The position numbers were made by a program, and so were the translations under genes. A stretch of 64,000 nucleotides of DNA from Panagrolaimus kolymaensis (taxonomy: Eukaryota > Nematoda > Chromadorea > Rhabditida > Panagrolaimidae), in contig JAJQJQ010000007.1 of assembly GCA_028622995.1 (NCBI GenBank), positions 1,984,001-2,048,000 on the forward strand. Direction: 5' to 3'. Positions 46,564-59,797 of this stretch are shown one piece after another (the first letter of the stretch is position 1; every line of letters begins with the position of its first letter). A model generated the notes under the pieces. It was not told where the DNA came from. It saw only the letters and a list, made by a program, of their open reading frames with translations, and did no database searches.

Positions 46564-49500
46564 AATGTCTTAAAGTATTATGTTTGTGTATTTTATGAAT
46601 AAAAGAATGCATCCCGCTGAGTTTTCATTCATCACATTGCTCATCATCACCCGGTCAACCCTGCGATGACCAACTGTCAGTTTTTTTTAAATAAGAAAGG
46701 AGTAATAATGAAATGACAGAAAATCCGCTTTGTTATGGAATTTCTATTGTTTGATGGATTTCATGCATGATTTAAAATAGTTGGATCTTGGTTTTTTTGC
46801 TGGAAGAAAATTTTCATGGGCGAAAAATGGATCCATTTTATTATGCAAATTGGCGGTTGAAATTCAAAGCGCTGATACCATTTCGTTTACGATCGACTCA
46901 AAAAAAATTAGTGGATGCAAAATAAAATTGAAATTGGAAGGAAAGAAACAAACGACCTTTTTTTGAAGGAACAAAAACAAAGTGGCGGCGGTGAAAAAAC
47001 ATTTGATTGTAAAAAAACTTTAATCACTTTTCTTTGTTTTTGATGCTCTTTTGAATTTGAAAGAAATGGATGAACCGAAAATGTCGATAGAAGTTTATTT
47101 TAAATTTTGTCGTATATCGTTTAGATAGTGGAAAGTCTTGCGGAAAGGAAAAAATTAACTAAAATTTATTATGAAAAATTATTTGAGTATTACTGTAGCT
47201 TTTTCCTTTATTTGCTCAAATAAATGACGCCGCCATATTTTTTTCATATTGAAGATCTAAAATATCAAATAAACTTCAGTGGACTTCCTGCAATGACTCA
47301 TATTTGTTTGAAAATGTTTCCGGGTCAGATTATTATTTAACTAAAAGGTTTACCGACGACACTTTTCGGCTTTCCCAAAGCTTGAGACCGGATACATACC
47401 TTACTTTCACTCGTTTCTTTGATTTTGGATTAAGCAAAATTTTCAAATTTCGGAAACAAAAAAAACTGTTGACTCAAACCCAAACTCTAAAGTATCGAAA
47501 CACTTAAATTATATTTTCGATTATTAACTTTTTTCTTCTCAGAATTTTGAAGGAAGTAAAACTGAAGAAGGAAAAAGGTGAGAAAGTACTTAATTCAAGA
47601 GCATTTTTCTCTCCATCATCATTCTTAAATGAATTGGTCACCACTCACTTACTTACATATTCAAGAAAGAAGCGGGAGATTCTGCCCAAGGCAGACAGCA
47701 GCAAGAGAGAGATAGATGGTGGGCGATCGAATTTGAATGTTTACCAAATGGCTTAACCCCATTTGTCGAGCATTGCGCAGTTGTGCCAAATGAACAGGTT
47801 GCGGCTTGGCTTGGCCGACTCAATTCCCATCGTTGTTGTTCTCATCGTCATTGCTTCTTTTTCACAGTGCCAACGATGGCGGCAGCAGCAGTGGCGGCGA
47901 TTGCAATGCCGTTCTTCTCAACTATGTTCATCGTTCTTCAGTCAAAAAAAAATCGAGTCATTGCTTTCTCTTCTTTTTTTCTGCCATTGCCGATTACATT
48001 TTTTTATTCATTGCATTTTCTAATGCTGTTTAGTGAATGGTTTGACCTTCTCTGAGGCTTTTGCCTTAAAAAAATTTATTTAGCTTTGTTACAGTTTTTT
48101 TTATTGCGGTGTTTATTTTTTCTTGAAGAATTCAATTGTTTTAAAATTTCCTTAAAGGATGGTTTCCATTTTTTTATTGTTTCATTAAAGTTATGTTTCT
48201 CTCATGTCAATCACGGTTTGAGTTTTCAAGAATTGCTTTAGAGGTGGCGGTCTTGAGATAAGTTGATAGATCCCAGGAAATTGTAAATTATTGATTCAAT
48301 GTTGAATGGGAATTATTGTTTCTATGAGACAAATCTTCACATGGTTCAATATGGACTTGAGAAAAATGAGTCTATTTTTTATTGAGTCAAGAAAGTGTGT
48401 TCGGCTTTGCTTTTTACGATGGCAGATATTTTGCTGATTTGGAAAACTCGAATTATGTACAGTTTTTGTTTTATGAATTATAATATCTTGTTAATGACTA
48501 ACTGCTATAATAACAATAATTTCTAGATAATGCCTCTTACTTTTTTCTTAATCTTTCTTTCAAAATACTTCTAAAAATTTATTGATTACTGTAACCCCGT
48601 TTGCATAAAGCAATAACCTCCCTTAAAAATATGTTCATGTTTAAATAAGGCAAGAACATGACCGCAATTAGCGCAGTTTTATGTAAATAAAAATAAGTCT
48701 GCCAACTTACAAACATCGATGGGTGGGTGCCAGTGATCGTTTTTCCATTTTGTTTTATCGAAGAACATGCGTATTTTTTTCATACAATTACTTTTCTTCA
48801 TATTTTTTTTTGTTTCTTCAAACAACACACATACAAAAAAAAGTGACCATTATTGAGTTGGTTGAGTTATAAAAAATGAGAGAGGATGGAAGAAGAGACT
48901 GGATCATTCACTCCACTCTCCGTCCATCAATCGGCTCATCTTCTTTCTCATTTTTCTTCCTCTTCCATGAAAACGAAACGAAGGAAGAATGGATGGCGCC
49001 ATGCCGCTTCATGTTGTTATATATGTCGTTTTCCATCTGGCAGATGTTTCAATTCGACTTATTTTTTAAATTTTTTTATTTTTCGAACGATGACTGTCTT
49101 TTTTGCTTTCACCTTTTTATGGAAATGAAGAAGAAAATAAAACGATTAACAAACATTAGACTATTTGGCTTCTTTTAGAAATACATACTTGTTGCAAGTT
49201 TGTATTCTTTTTTAAAGAAATGTTTGAATTTAATTGTTTACATCTCTTTTTTTTCTGAACTTTCTATCCTAAATTTTATAAAAATGGTTTTCGAAACTTT
49301 AAAAAGCATCCATTTTATAGTACATTGTGTAAATGCAGCCGGTTTTTTTCCAAGATTTTCTTGCTGTAATTTACGATTTTCCATAGTTCAAATTTTTTTT
49401 TATTTCTGCCATTTTTATTTATGACTCTCATACTTCCTTCCACAAGGTAAAACATAAGTCCATTATGTTAATGAGTTTTTTATATTTTCAAATTTTTTCT

Positions 49501-51528
49501 CTTCCACAAATTCCATGTCATGTCAAACAGGTTTCAATGAACCACCATCTTTATAGCTTCCTTCATTTCACCATTTTTTTGCCTTGAAAAAAAAAGAGGA
49601 AGACAAATGTTTTAATTGACCAACCCATGAACTAACCTTCAGCCATTTTAAACCACTTAGAATTGACATGTATTTAAGAGAGGTCTTTCGTGTGCCACTA
49701 TCAAAAGTGATTGGCCTTTAACCTTTTCCGATCACTTATTTATTGATATCATTTTATGTAATCTCCGATTTTTTGTGTAAAGCGCGCGCCTTTTTTTAAA
49801 GTTAAACTTTTTATTCGCTTTTTTTTTTGATTCAACAATTTTTCGATGCCATTTTTGATTCAAAAAAAAAATCGGCAGTTTTTTCTTTCGTTATTCAGCT
49901 TGCTAAATCCTTTGCTTTTATTTTGGACATAATCCATCAGTGACTTTCATTACTCGCTCGCTTCCTTGAATGTGTCATTGCGCTTTTGTGTTGGCTTCTG
50001 CCGAATAGAAATAGCAGCAACAAATTCCATTGTTTTATTTTTTTGATTGAAGAAGAAAAAAAAGGCTTTTATGTTTTTGCCTTTTATTTGAAAATCAGGA
50101 CCTTAGAAAGTCAGCCACATTTGCGCAAAGTAAAAAATAAAAAAAAATGAAAAAAGAAGCAATCCATTATTTATGTTTGGCACTTGTATCTTACCATTCA
50201 TCAAATGTTTCTCCTCTCTTTCTCTCTTATATTTTGATTCAAAAACCTTTCATTTTCAATTTGAACGGCGTGTGTGCCGTTCTTGACCCTTTTGCTCTTT
50301 CCTTAGAGTTTGTTTTTTTTTTTGGGTTTGGGTGTTGTTGGACGTTTGCCGACAAAAAACAAGCAATTGCGCAACAGTCTTGAATATATTTTTTGGATTA
50401 CACGCACTTGTCATCGTCTATCTTGCCTTCCTTTGAATTTTTTATGCTCCCGATTTTGCCACTGCTTTTTTTCGCATAAAAACATAAACTTTTCATCATC
50501 GGGAAAATAGACATCTTGTTTCGGCTTTTATTAGTTATTCCTTTGATTTTGGCCTTGAATTTAGCTTTTTATTTATTTACATTCTTGTCCAAAATCGGCA
50601 CACTCAATTCTGTTTAAATAAGTTTCTATAAACATCTTTTTACTAAAAATCAGTTTTAGCTTGAAGTCTTCACCTTTTGTCTTTTTTATTTTTTCACTCT
50701 CATTGTTCGTTAGATAAAAAGTCTAGTTTTAGAAGAAAAACTTAGGATTGTCCTTTTTTCAATGATATCAAAGGTTTAGCCTCGTTTTTTTGATATCCTC
50801 TTTGAAAAAAAGGATTTTCTTTTGGGCTAATCTTTTTTACTTGTATCGTTGAAAGATTTATAAAAGAAGGATAAATATACCACAAATTATGGTGTAAAAA
50901 TTTAGTGCCTTTCTTTTAAATGTTTATCAAATATATGTATGTATTTTAAATAAAATTAAAACAATTCATTATCAGCCAAAAAAAATGGCGCGTACTATTT
51001 ACAGTACATAAAGCCATACCTTCTAATATCCCAAAACCTTATTTTTTATTCATCCTTTAAAAAAAATTGTTCCTATTGTATAAAACTTTATGTGTTGGAT
51101 ATGAAAGTTGATCCTTGCTCGCGTTACTTTTTCCCCATGAGGTCATTCTTCTCTAAACTATTATCCTCGAAGAAGAAAAAGAAGACTGACTTTTTGCATT
51201 TTTTATTATTTCCTCTCAAAAATAGGATTAACACAAATCGAAAACGATTTACAACATGTTGATTTGTGGATGCTTTAGAAAGTAGTATACATAAGGACAT
51301 TCTTTTTTTTAACGACATCGTTTATTGAACGTTCGTTTATTCATCCTTTATTTTTTTCACCTAAAAAACGCTTGAACCATAACTTTGGGGGATTATCGAA
51401 CAACGCCTTATAAGATTTTTTTGTGGCATTTTTACAAACTGCGAAATCGTGCGCTCTTTTTTTTTCTTCTGAGAAGTGGCGTGTGTGCGTTCTCTTATTG
51501 AAAGATGTTATAACCTCAAGCTATTTTT

Positions 51529-51530
51529 AG
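51529..51530 (+). promoter_or_regulatory. Acceptor before the long RGS start codon
   Basis: CTATTTTTAG ends 3 nt before the ATG at 51534. It is either a trans-splice acceptor or the end of a long 5' UTR intron. Confidence 0.5.
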
Positions 51531-51533
51531 GCA

Positions 51534-54500
51534 ATGGATCGACAATCTTTCGGCAGAAGTCAGTCATATTCAACGATGTCGAAGCGCCCTATCAGTTTGA
51601 ATCTTGGTTGCTATAATAATTTCAAAGGAAATATGAATGTGTCTCCTGTGAATTCAAATAATTTTTCTAGAAAGCATGGAATTACTGGAAGAATTGATTT
51701 GGATCATTTTAATTCATCTGATGACGAATTTGATGACCTAACAACAACATCTGGAAGTGAATTACTTGCTCATGAAGCGTTTATGGAAGCTCAAAGAAGT
51801 TCTCGAAGAAAGCAAAATATTCACAATTATCATGATACAAGTGACAGCGAAGATGAATATGTATCACCACCTCGTCGACGCCAACGTCGTCCTTTAGAAA
51901 TGATTCAAGAAATTTCTCCTGTTCTTGCTGAAACGAGTGATAATGACGATCATGATTTGCCTCCTCGAATGCCATTGAAACTATCAAAAGAATGGAATCC
52001 TTTACAAACTTCTACCATGATGTCAATTCATCGTCAACCAAATCTTAATCATCATCATTATCCACGTCCGAAGACCAATCCTCGTCATAGTGCATTTGGA
52101 ACTCCATCATCATATCGTTCAATTGATCTGGATGGGGATGAAAGAATTCCATCGCTTTTTGATAATCAACGACAACCTGTAAACTTTGGACTTTATCCTA
52201 TGCTTGCTGAAAGATGTGGTATTACTGGAATTTTATATTTAGAAATGTCAATTCTACGAAATACTTTATCAGTTAAAATTCGTAATGCTGTATTTTTCAC
52301 CAATTTATGGAGGAACAGGAATCATCAAGTCAACTCTTATGTGAAGGTCACTACGAAGCGCGATCCAAAGAAACCAAAAAAGAAGCATCACGATCATGAG
52401 GATTATCGATTTGAAGCATTTAAAACAAAAACAGTAAGAAAGAATAACTCTCCTCAATATTTTCAAACTTTTAAATTGTAAGTTTTTTTAACATACTTTA
52501 GTAACGATAACGTTATGTTTCTGTACTTTTATTTGATTTAATACGTTCACTTTTTAGTAAAATTTCAAAAAGTCGTAATCTCGAAGTTAATGATTATCTT
52601 TCAATCGCTATTTATTCTATTAATGATTCATCGACAAATCCAATTTCTGATTGTATTGGTTGTATGGCATTTCCGCTACGAAGACTTTTTGAAAAAGCTG
52701 GACTTTATGTAAGTTTTTCTTTTTAACAAATATGGGGACATTTATTATTTGCCTTTTTCTTTTCATTGCTTTTTATGTAATATCTTGTCGAAAATACTTC
52801 CATAAAGATGGCTAAATATGATCTATTTCGGCGCGTAAAAACACTAACAAATAGCTGTGACACAACAACGCAATCGTTTTTTGAGCTGCTGTTTTTGGGG
52901 AAAGGGAAAGCGCCAATATTATTTTTCAAAGACTAACATGGCGGCTGCTATGGGAATATCTCCCAAACAAAAAATGAAATATAAAAATGTAATCAATGAA
53001 TTTACAAATTTGTTTTTATTTCAGCCTGATTATGGTAAACGACACAAACGAACATTTCAAGATGGAATTGATGAAGCTACTTCAGTAAGTTCTTGTCTTT
53101 TTTTATCATTGGAGCAAATTCACAAAAGCGTTATTTTTAGGTTATTAATGGTGGATACTTTTTGCTCCCATTGGAAGAAGGATCTCGTAAACACTTTGGT
53201 GAATCAAAGGTATGAAAACTCTTCGCTTTTTGGTACTGTTAATGGCTGCTAAACTGTGATGCTTTTAGATTCGTCATAAGAAATTTTACGATGATATTGG
53301 AGCTCCATCAATGAGTACTTCGTCTTCAGCAATGTCAAATTCACCGATAAAAGTAAGTTTTTTTCTTCAATTAATTTTATTTTTCTTCCTTGTAAATTGT
53401 GTGTTTTCGCCTCCTTATCTTTTCGATCATTTCGACCCATTTTTGAGCTAAAAACGTCGGAAGTTGTTGACGCAAATACAATGTATTTTTAAGAATTTAG
53501 GACCTCATGTGTTTTGTTACATAGCTTTTATCTTTCTATAATGGTTTTTGTATAGACGTTTTCTCCATTTTTGTGATTTTTTTTTGTACAAAAACAATAT
53601 GCAAGAATAAGCTCTCTTTTTTGGCGGGGAAAGTAGTAGGCAGCAATGTCAAAGATAAGAAATCTAGCGGGCAAAATTAAAGAAAGGGTTTGCTATTGAA
53701 ATTTGATTGCGCAATAAAACATATTCCCTAAGGAAAAACGTAACAACTTTCAAACATTGCCTCACATACTTTTCAAATCTGTTTTTTAGTTCAACTAATT
53801 ACATGAGAAATTGACTTGCGAATATTATTTTCTTTAGAAGTGTTGTTCCTTGACATTTTTAAGGTCTTTAATTGTTATTTTTGTTGTTGCGCGTTTTCCT
53901 TTTTTTAAACCCTTTGAGTTGAATTTCTTTTCTTTTTTTTGCACAAAAACTGGAACAATGACAAAAAAATAATTGCAAAAAAATGAGACATATTCCTTTA
54001 GAATTTTAACTCATTTTCATTGTTTTTTTCCTCTGTTTTTTGAAGGCCAAAATGGTTCACGATTCGATTCTTCATTGCGGGAAATTGAATTGCGTAGGAT
54101 TTAATTGAATCCATTTTTTTGGATGTCTGTGAATTTTTATATGTTCATCTTTTATTCGTATATTTAAAAGTGTAGTTTTAATTTGATCTCTGGGGTTTAT
54201 CGTTTCCTGCAAAAATAAACAACTTTTGAAAAAAAAACAAAAGGCTTTACCTTCGGTTGCTTCGAAATAATTTTGGTCTGTGACTTTTTAAAGCTTTTAT
54301 TTTTAGAAACAACAAAAAATTATCACTACCTTTGACGTATTTTTTTTCTCACCTTCCTTTTCTTAGTTAATCTTATAATCGTAAGATTATTTTTGAACTT
54401 CTTTGGGCTACTACTTCATGTACTTTCTTTGCAAATAGGAGAAGAAAAAAAACTATTATAAACTTTAATAATTTTATTTTTGAAATGCAAAAATAAAATG

Positions 54501-57500
54501 AAGCACGGGGCTTCATAAATAAATGGCCTATAAAATTGCTGATATGAATCAAATTTTTCATTGCTGCGTCAATGACAGATTCTATTTTTGGGTCCATTTT
54601 CCTTTCATTTTTATTTCTAAAATTAGGAGAAGAAAAAAGAAAAGAAAATTGAAAGTTGCAAGGCAAGAGCAATAAATGTTTTTTTTACATGATTAACGAC
54701 AAAATGGAAAAAAACAAGCTTCCGGAATGTCTGAAAAAAAAAAGTTTTTAAAAATTAGTGCTCTTGATTTTTTTGTAATCATAGTTCCTGCTTTTTGTAT
54801 GTACCATAAATGAACTGTAGTTTATTAGGGTTTTAAAAATATTTATTATGAATCTATCGTAAAATCGTGTTAACTCGAGGGTCTTTAATCATAGTATTAC
54901 TAGATACAATAAGTGCACCTTTTTCCCGTTAGCGTTTCATATGGTAGCCTAAAGAACTTTCTAAACATTTGTTTCCTTAGAAAAATCACTAAAGCTTTAA
55001 AATCATCAACCGATCCTCAAATTGCTTATGGTTCATGTATTCCCTCTTTTTTAGAAATTTCATTTTGTTTGTCATCAAAAAAATAGTCGGGTTTTTATTG
55101 TTTTATTGTACGTAGACGTTTTTGAATTTTTGATGCTACTCCCTCATCTTTTTTTCTTACACGAGCAACTATTTAGACGTCACTTTTATTGTTTTCTGAT
55201 AAAGTAGCAGAATTATTGAGAGATAGTTTGGACACCTTATAGTTCAGTAGCAATCTATTAAGACAAAGCCAAGAAAGGAATTTGTTCTTTGATATAAAAA
55301 TATATAATAAAAGCTCACCTTTGACCATCCATTTCAAACAAGAATCTTAGCTCCTCCTCCCTTTTCCTGCATAATATTTTTTAAAAGGGGGATTGACTTT
55401 TCTTTGCTTTGCCATTTCTTTCTCTTAACCTTTTTTTCTCTCAATTTTATTTCTTTAAACAAAAGCACAAAGCAAAAAAACCGCCTAATCATTTTTGTTT
55501 TTGGTTTTGTTTGATTGGATTGCTTGCTCTCTGCTTTTATTATTCATTAGCTAAAAAAAATCAAAGTACTTTATTATTTTTTTGATTTTATTTTTTGTTA
55601 TTAAAATATTAAAAAGTGCAATCCTGGCTGTTAATATTTCACACCACGTTCCTTTAATTCGATCAGTAATGGCTTCGAAAAGACAGAGAATTTCTGGATC
55701 TCCACCCTCATCTCATACATTAAAGTCTCCATCATCACAAGAAGAAGCTTGCTTTTCTGCTTTAATTTTACAAGCAGCCGCTATTCAAACTTTAAAAGAG
55801 GTCCGTAAACTTTCATCCTGTGTTGTAATCCTTAAAATTTATTTGTAAAATAGCGTTATTGAGTTAAAACCAATAGGGAACCTTTTTTAAAAACGGTTAT
55901 AAATTAGTTTTCGGCATTTAGTGAAAAGGGAAATAAACTCTGATGATCTTTTTTCTTGCTACACATCATAAAATTTTTGATAAGGTGCTTTAACAGGCTT
56001 ATCATTAGGAAAATTCTCGTCGTGATAGTCTTCTTGGAGGAGGAGGAGGGGGGAAAAAACCTCAGACAAATAAATTGATTTTATGCTTCTTGATTTTTTT
56101 GCTTTAGATTTTACTCCGCAAAAAGCATCATAGTCTAACTCATTTTTTGTTTACATTTATTAATATTCGATATTTTTCAGATGATGGGTGAAACCGATTG
56201 GGGAATGACGACGCCATCAACAGCAAGCTCACGTGGACAAATTTTAACTCGATTTGGTGGATCAAAAGATATTAAATTTGCTAAATCTTTAGCGAGTTCA
56301 AATTGTTATCAAACTTCAATCGATAGTGGATCAAGTGGAATTCCTAAGAAGCGTTCATCTCTCACTGGTGCTATGGTTAATGGCAATGATCTTAGCCTTT
56401 CATCTCCATCAACGTCTTCATCAAATTCATCAGGTCAAAATGGTGGTAACGGAATTCGTGATCGTTATGATTTCTCAACTTCACATTCATCATCATCAAC
56501 ATCTGGTATCAATGCATATAAACGTGGTGCTTATAAACGTTTCACTCTTCCATCGATTATGACTACAAGTGAGTATTATGTTTTTCTTTTTTTTCTCCAT
56601 ATTTTTGCTTACGTTTTTTCATTCTCTTTTTTCTCACCATTCCTCTCTTATTACAGAGCTTATCGCTCACTTTCTATTTCTCTTTCATCGATCACAAGAT
56701 TTTTTTTAACAAAACATTAATTTTTTTTCTTCATTTTGTAGGTGATTCAAACTCAGAAATTAGTGAACCAATTTCACTTGATCCTGTTGATCATCATTAT
56801 CTTTATGCTGATGATCCACCATTAAATATGGCTCAACTACCGCCTCCGATGGGACGCCGCCAACGTCGACAAATCGGCTCACTCGATTCTGGTATTCCAT
56901 TCACTCATGAAGAAGAAGAATATGGAGAGGATGAAGAAGAACTAAATGATAATGAAAATGATGGCATAAGATTTAAGAAAATTGCTCATCGTGAAGTTCA
57001 ACAGGATGTTAAAAAAATGGGCCTAAAAATGGGTATTCATCCGGCTGTTAGGAGGGTTGCTTCATTCTCATCACCACCAACTAAAGCTGAAGCTGCTAAA
57101 GCTGCTGATCGGCAGCGTGAACAAAGAAGAGGATTTTTGTAAGTTTAACTTTATTTTTATGTTGATAAGTTTCTTAATTATTCTTCATTTTTTTAGAGGC
57201 AAAACATTACATTATCTTCGAACCAAAGTTGATGGAACATCATCTCAATCTTCGCTTATTCCAACTAAAGAGGAAGTTATTAGCTGGCAAGATAAAATGG
57301 AAAATTTACTTGAAAATAAATGTAAGGTTTCATTTTTATGGTTTCAAAATATTTTTATGGCTTCTTTTGGTTTTAGTTGGTGCTGTACTTTTTGGTGAAT
57401 TCCTTGCAAAAGAATACAGCAAAGAAAATCTTGATTTCTGTCTCAAATGTCGCGAATACAAGAAACTCTTCCAAAATGAAAAGAAAAATGCCAAAAAGAT

Positions 57501-57909
57501 TGCTCGATTAGCAAAAGAAATCGATGATGAATTTCTTTGTGATCATGCACCAAATGAAGTCAATCTCGAAGCCTCTGTAAAAGCAGCAACACGTGCCGCA
57601 AAGAATGATGTTCTCAAATCTGATACTTTCTCGCTTGCTCAAAATAAAATTGAACAACTTATTGCCAATGATAAATACCAAAGATTTCTCAAATCTCCAT
57701 GTTACCAAGAACTTCTTCAATCTGTTACTCTTGGTTCTCAATCATCAGTTCATTCAGCTGTTCCAGAAGTACCTTTTACTGATAGTGATGGTTCCACAAC
57801 TCCATGTCAAACTGCTAATGAAGATACTCCTTTGGCTTCTCAATACAAAACTCTTCGATCTGCAAGTGCTTTAGAAACGCTGGGAAATATACCTACAATT
57901 AATGAATAG
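51534..57909 (+). CDS. rgs-7: C2-domain regulator of G-protein signalling (RGS-7-like)
   Basis: Exons 51534-52477, 52558-52708, 53025-53084, 53141-53209, 53269-53352, 56181-56568, 56742-57138, 57197-57321, 57377-57909; 916 aa, all phases agree. RGS domains accelerate GTP hydrolysis by G-alpha subunits. The N-terminal 220 residues are disordered with acidic Ser clusters (DTSDSEDEYVSPPRRRQRRP). A C2 domain follows at about 225-400 (ITGILYLEMSILRNTLSV, YVKVTTKRDPKKPKK, SPQYFQTFKFKISKSRNLEV, LPLEEGSRKHF). After a Ser-rich linker and an acidic patch, the RGS domain lies at about 725-860 (ISWQDKMENLL, FGAVLFGEFLAKEYSKENLD, FCLKCREYKKLF, YQRFLKSPCYQELL). C. elegans RGS-7 is the closest protein I know with this layout; the exact orthologue is not proven. 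A 2.8-kb intron separates the C2 and RGS halves. Confidence 0.85.
53353..56180 (+). other. Long RGS intron holding an alternative first exon
   Basis: T-rich intron between the C2 and RGS halves. Within it, 55670-55800 is open from ATG (MASKRQRISGSPPSSHTLKS ... AAAIQTLKE) to a GTCCGT donor in phase 0, so it joins in frame to the exon at 56181 and would make an RGS protein lacking C2. The rest shows no exon. Confidence 0.55.
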
Positions 57910-58433
57910 TTTTCTTTTTTCTTTATCTGTTATTATTAATATTAGTTTCATTGTCTCTTTTTAATTTTTGTCAAAAATGAATATTTCTCTTTCTTTTTCT
58001 TTAATTTTTGTATGTTTGTTTGTAAAAATTTGCTGCCTTTTTTTGTTTTTTGTTGTTGTCTAAGTTTAAAAAATTGATATACATAAACTTTATTATTAAA
58101 ATTCCTTTTACATTATTAGATCAGTTAAAATCCATTTTTAAAGATTTGAATCAAAAATTTGATGACCTCCGTGATCCAGACACGCTTACATATACAGTAA
58201 TTCACTGAATTTATGTGAAAAATGTCGCCATGGCCATGGGAACTTTAACTTCAAACATTTTTTTTGAAATAAAGTTTTTTAGTTTTTGCAGCATTTTTAG
58301 TCTTTTCTAATTTTGGAAAATGCAAATTTTTAAAAATTTATGGCAAAACCAGCTAAAATGAAAAACCATTTTCATTATTGAAGAGATTTTGATTTGAAAA
58401 TATTTCGATCACTCTCGTGTATTCTGGACGACG
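57910..58433 (+). other. Gap between RGS and PTP-like genes
   Basis: 524 nt. A short frame at 58119-58208 (DQLKSIFKDLNQKFDDLRDP, then DTLTYTVIH and a stop) is protein-like but has no start codon; I cannot assign it. Confidence 0.4.
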
Positions 58434-59725
58434 ATGTCAAAACAAATCAGCAAAAGAAAAGGTTCCAAATCGGGTATGTTAAACGGTAATTTACTTGTTT
58501 TTTTTACTCTATATATTTTTTTAGTTTTACAACAACAAGAATCAGACAAAACATCACCTGCTGGACTCGCTGGCGAACAACAAACATCACGTCAACGTGG
58601 AATTGATGCTGAACATGTTAATGATTTTATCAATGCTATGACTTCAGGTGGTAGAGCTCAAATGTTAGCTGATCATGATGCAATGAGAAAGAAAGAACGA
58701 CATGTTTTTTATTTTATGAGAAATCCAACTAAGAATCGATATTCCAATGTTGTTCTCTTCAATGAAGGTGCTGTAGTTTTAGAACGTCAATCAAAGGATG
58801 AAGGAACGTACATTCATGCAACAAAGCTTCGCTCAAAATTTGGTCAATTTATTATGGCTCAAGCGCCTAAATCTGATACATTGTTTGAATGGTATCGAAT
58901 GATATGGCAATATAATATTCGTGTGATCGTTTGTCTCGTCTCTTTGGAAAATAAAAATGATTGCACAAAATATTTTAATCTCAAAGCTGGAAAGAAAGTC
59001 AAATGCAAACGTTTTACTGTTAAAACTTTTGCTGTTCGACCTGAAAATTCTGTTACCACTTATGAATTAAGACTACAAAATTCTTCGGCTAAAGGTGATG
59101 AAAAAGAAAGAGTTATTCATGTTGTTCATTATCCTAATTGGAATGTAAGTTTATCTTTTTGTTATTTTTAAGATTGTTTCTAATGCTATAAGCCAAAAAT
59201 CATGTTTGCTTCATTTTAAGACTATCATATTTTCTTAATTCGTTTAACATTTTTTTTAGATCAATCGATCACCTGAACCTCGACACCTTCTTCAACTTGT
59301 TCGTGCAACATGGGCTCTTGAACAATCAGTGGCTTCTCTTTCCGATGCTCGTGAAACTCCAACTCTCGTTCATGGTTCTTCTGGTGTTCGTCGAACTGGA
59401 GCTTATGTCATTATTTCCATGTTATGCCGTCAAGTAAGCTTTCTTTTTTTTATACCGTAACTTTTAGCATGGTCATTTTTAGTTACGCGAAAAAGGAACC
59501 GTTTCAATCATTGCTGCATGTTCCACTGTTCGAAAATATCGTTATGGAGTAATGAGAAATAAAATAATGTTTGCAACTATGCTTGAAATTATTCTTAATT
59601 TCGCTGCTGATCAAGGCATGGTTGATCGTGGATCCCGAGCTTATACAAGTGCAATCAAGAAAGCTCGCATTGCTCTCATGGAACGAAACAATAATGATGA
59701 AGAAGAAGCTGGTGGAGAAGAATAA
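58434..59725 (+). CDS. Catalytically dead protein-tyrosine-phosphatase domain protein
   Basis: Exons 58434-58473, 58525-59144, 59260-59433, 59483-59725; 358 aa. A single classical PTP domain: the pTyr-loop KNRYSNVV is kept, then the core (YIHATKLR, FIMAQAPKSDTLFEWYRMIW, VIVCLVSL). The signature HCSAGVGRTG reads HGSSGVRRTG (residues 258-267): the nucleophilic Cys is Gly (codon 59374-59376, GGT), Gly is Arg, but the catalytic Arg remains. The WPD loop reads NWNIN, losing the general-acid Asp, and the Q-loop glutamines are gone (VRKYRYGVMRNKIMF). A pseudophosphatase that binds phosphotyrosine or acts as a scaffold is inferred; nematodes have many PTP-domain paralogues, some inactive. The tail is acidic (NNNDEEEAGGEE). 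AATAAA is at 59792-59797. Confidence 0.88.
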
Positions 59726-59791
59726 ACTTTGTTCTGGAAAATAATGAAATAATTATCATATAATTTAAAAATGTTTTTCTATGTGTTTTTA

Positions 59792-59797
59792 AATAAA
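59792..59797 (+). terminator. Polyadenylation signal of the PTP-like gene
   Basis: AATAAA 66 nt after the stop. Confidence 0.5.

Larger units (their letters stand above)
46491..51533. other. 5-kb region upstream of the C2-RGS gene
   Basis: No exon supported. Mostly T-rich on +. A GC-richer patch at 47760-47960 contains GATGGCGGCAGCAGCAGTGG and gives open frames in all three frames, typical of composition rather than coding. A canonical YY1-like GCCGCCATATT is at 47229-47239. The region probably holds promoters and perhaps 5' untranslated exons of the RGS gene. Confidence 0.5.

Noticed and set aside
47763..48055. Overlapping open frames in three frames, one starting MSSIAQLCQMNRLRLGLADS
   Set aside because: All three frames are open because of a locally higher GC content; no splice sites or homology and the position suits a promoter or 5' exon.
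58119..58208. Short frame DQLKSIFKDLNQKFDDLRDP as a separate gene or RGS exon
   Set aside because: No ATG, no donor, and it lies after the RGS stop; kept only as a note in the gap entry.
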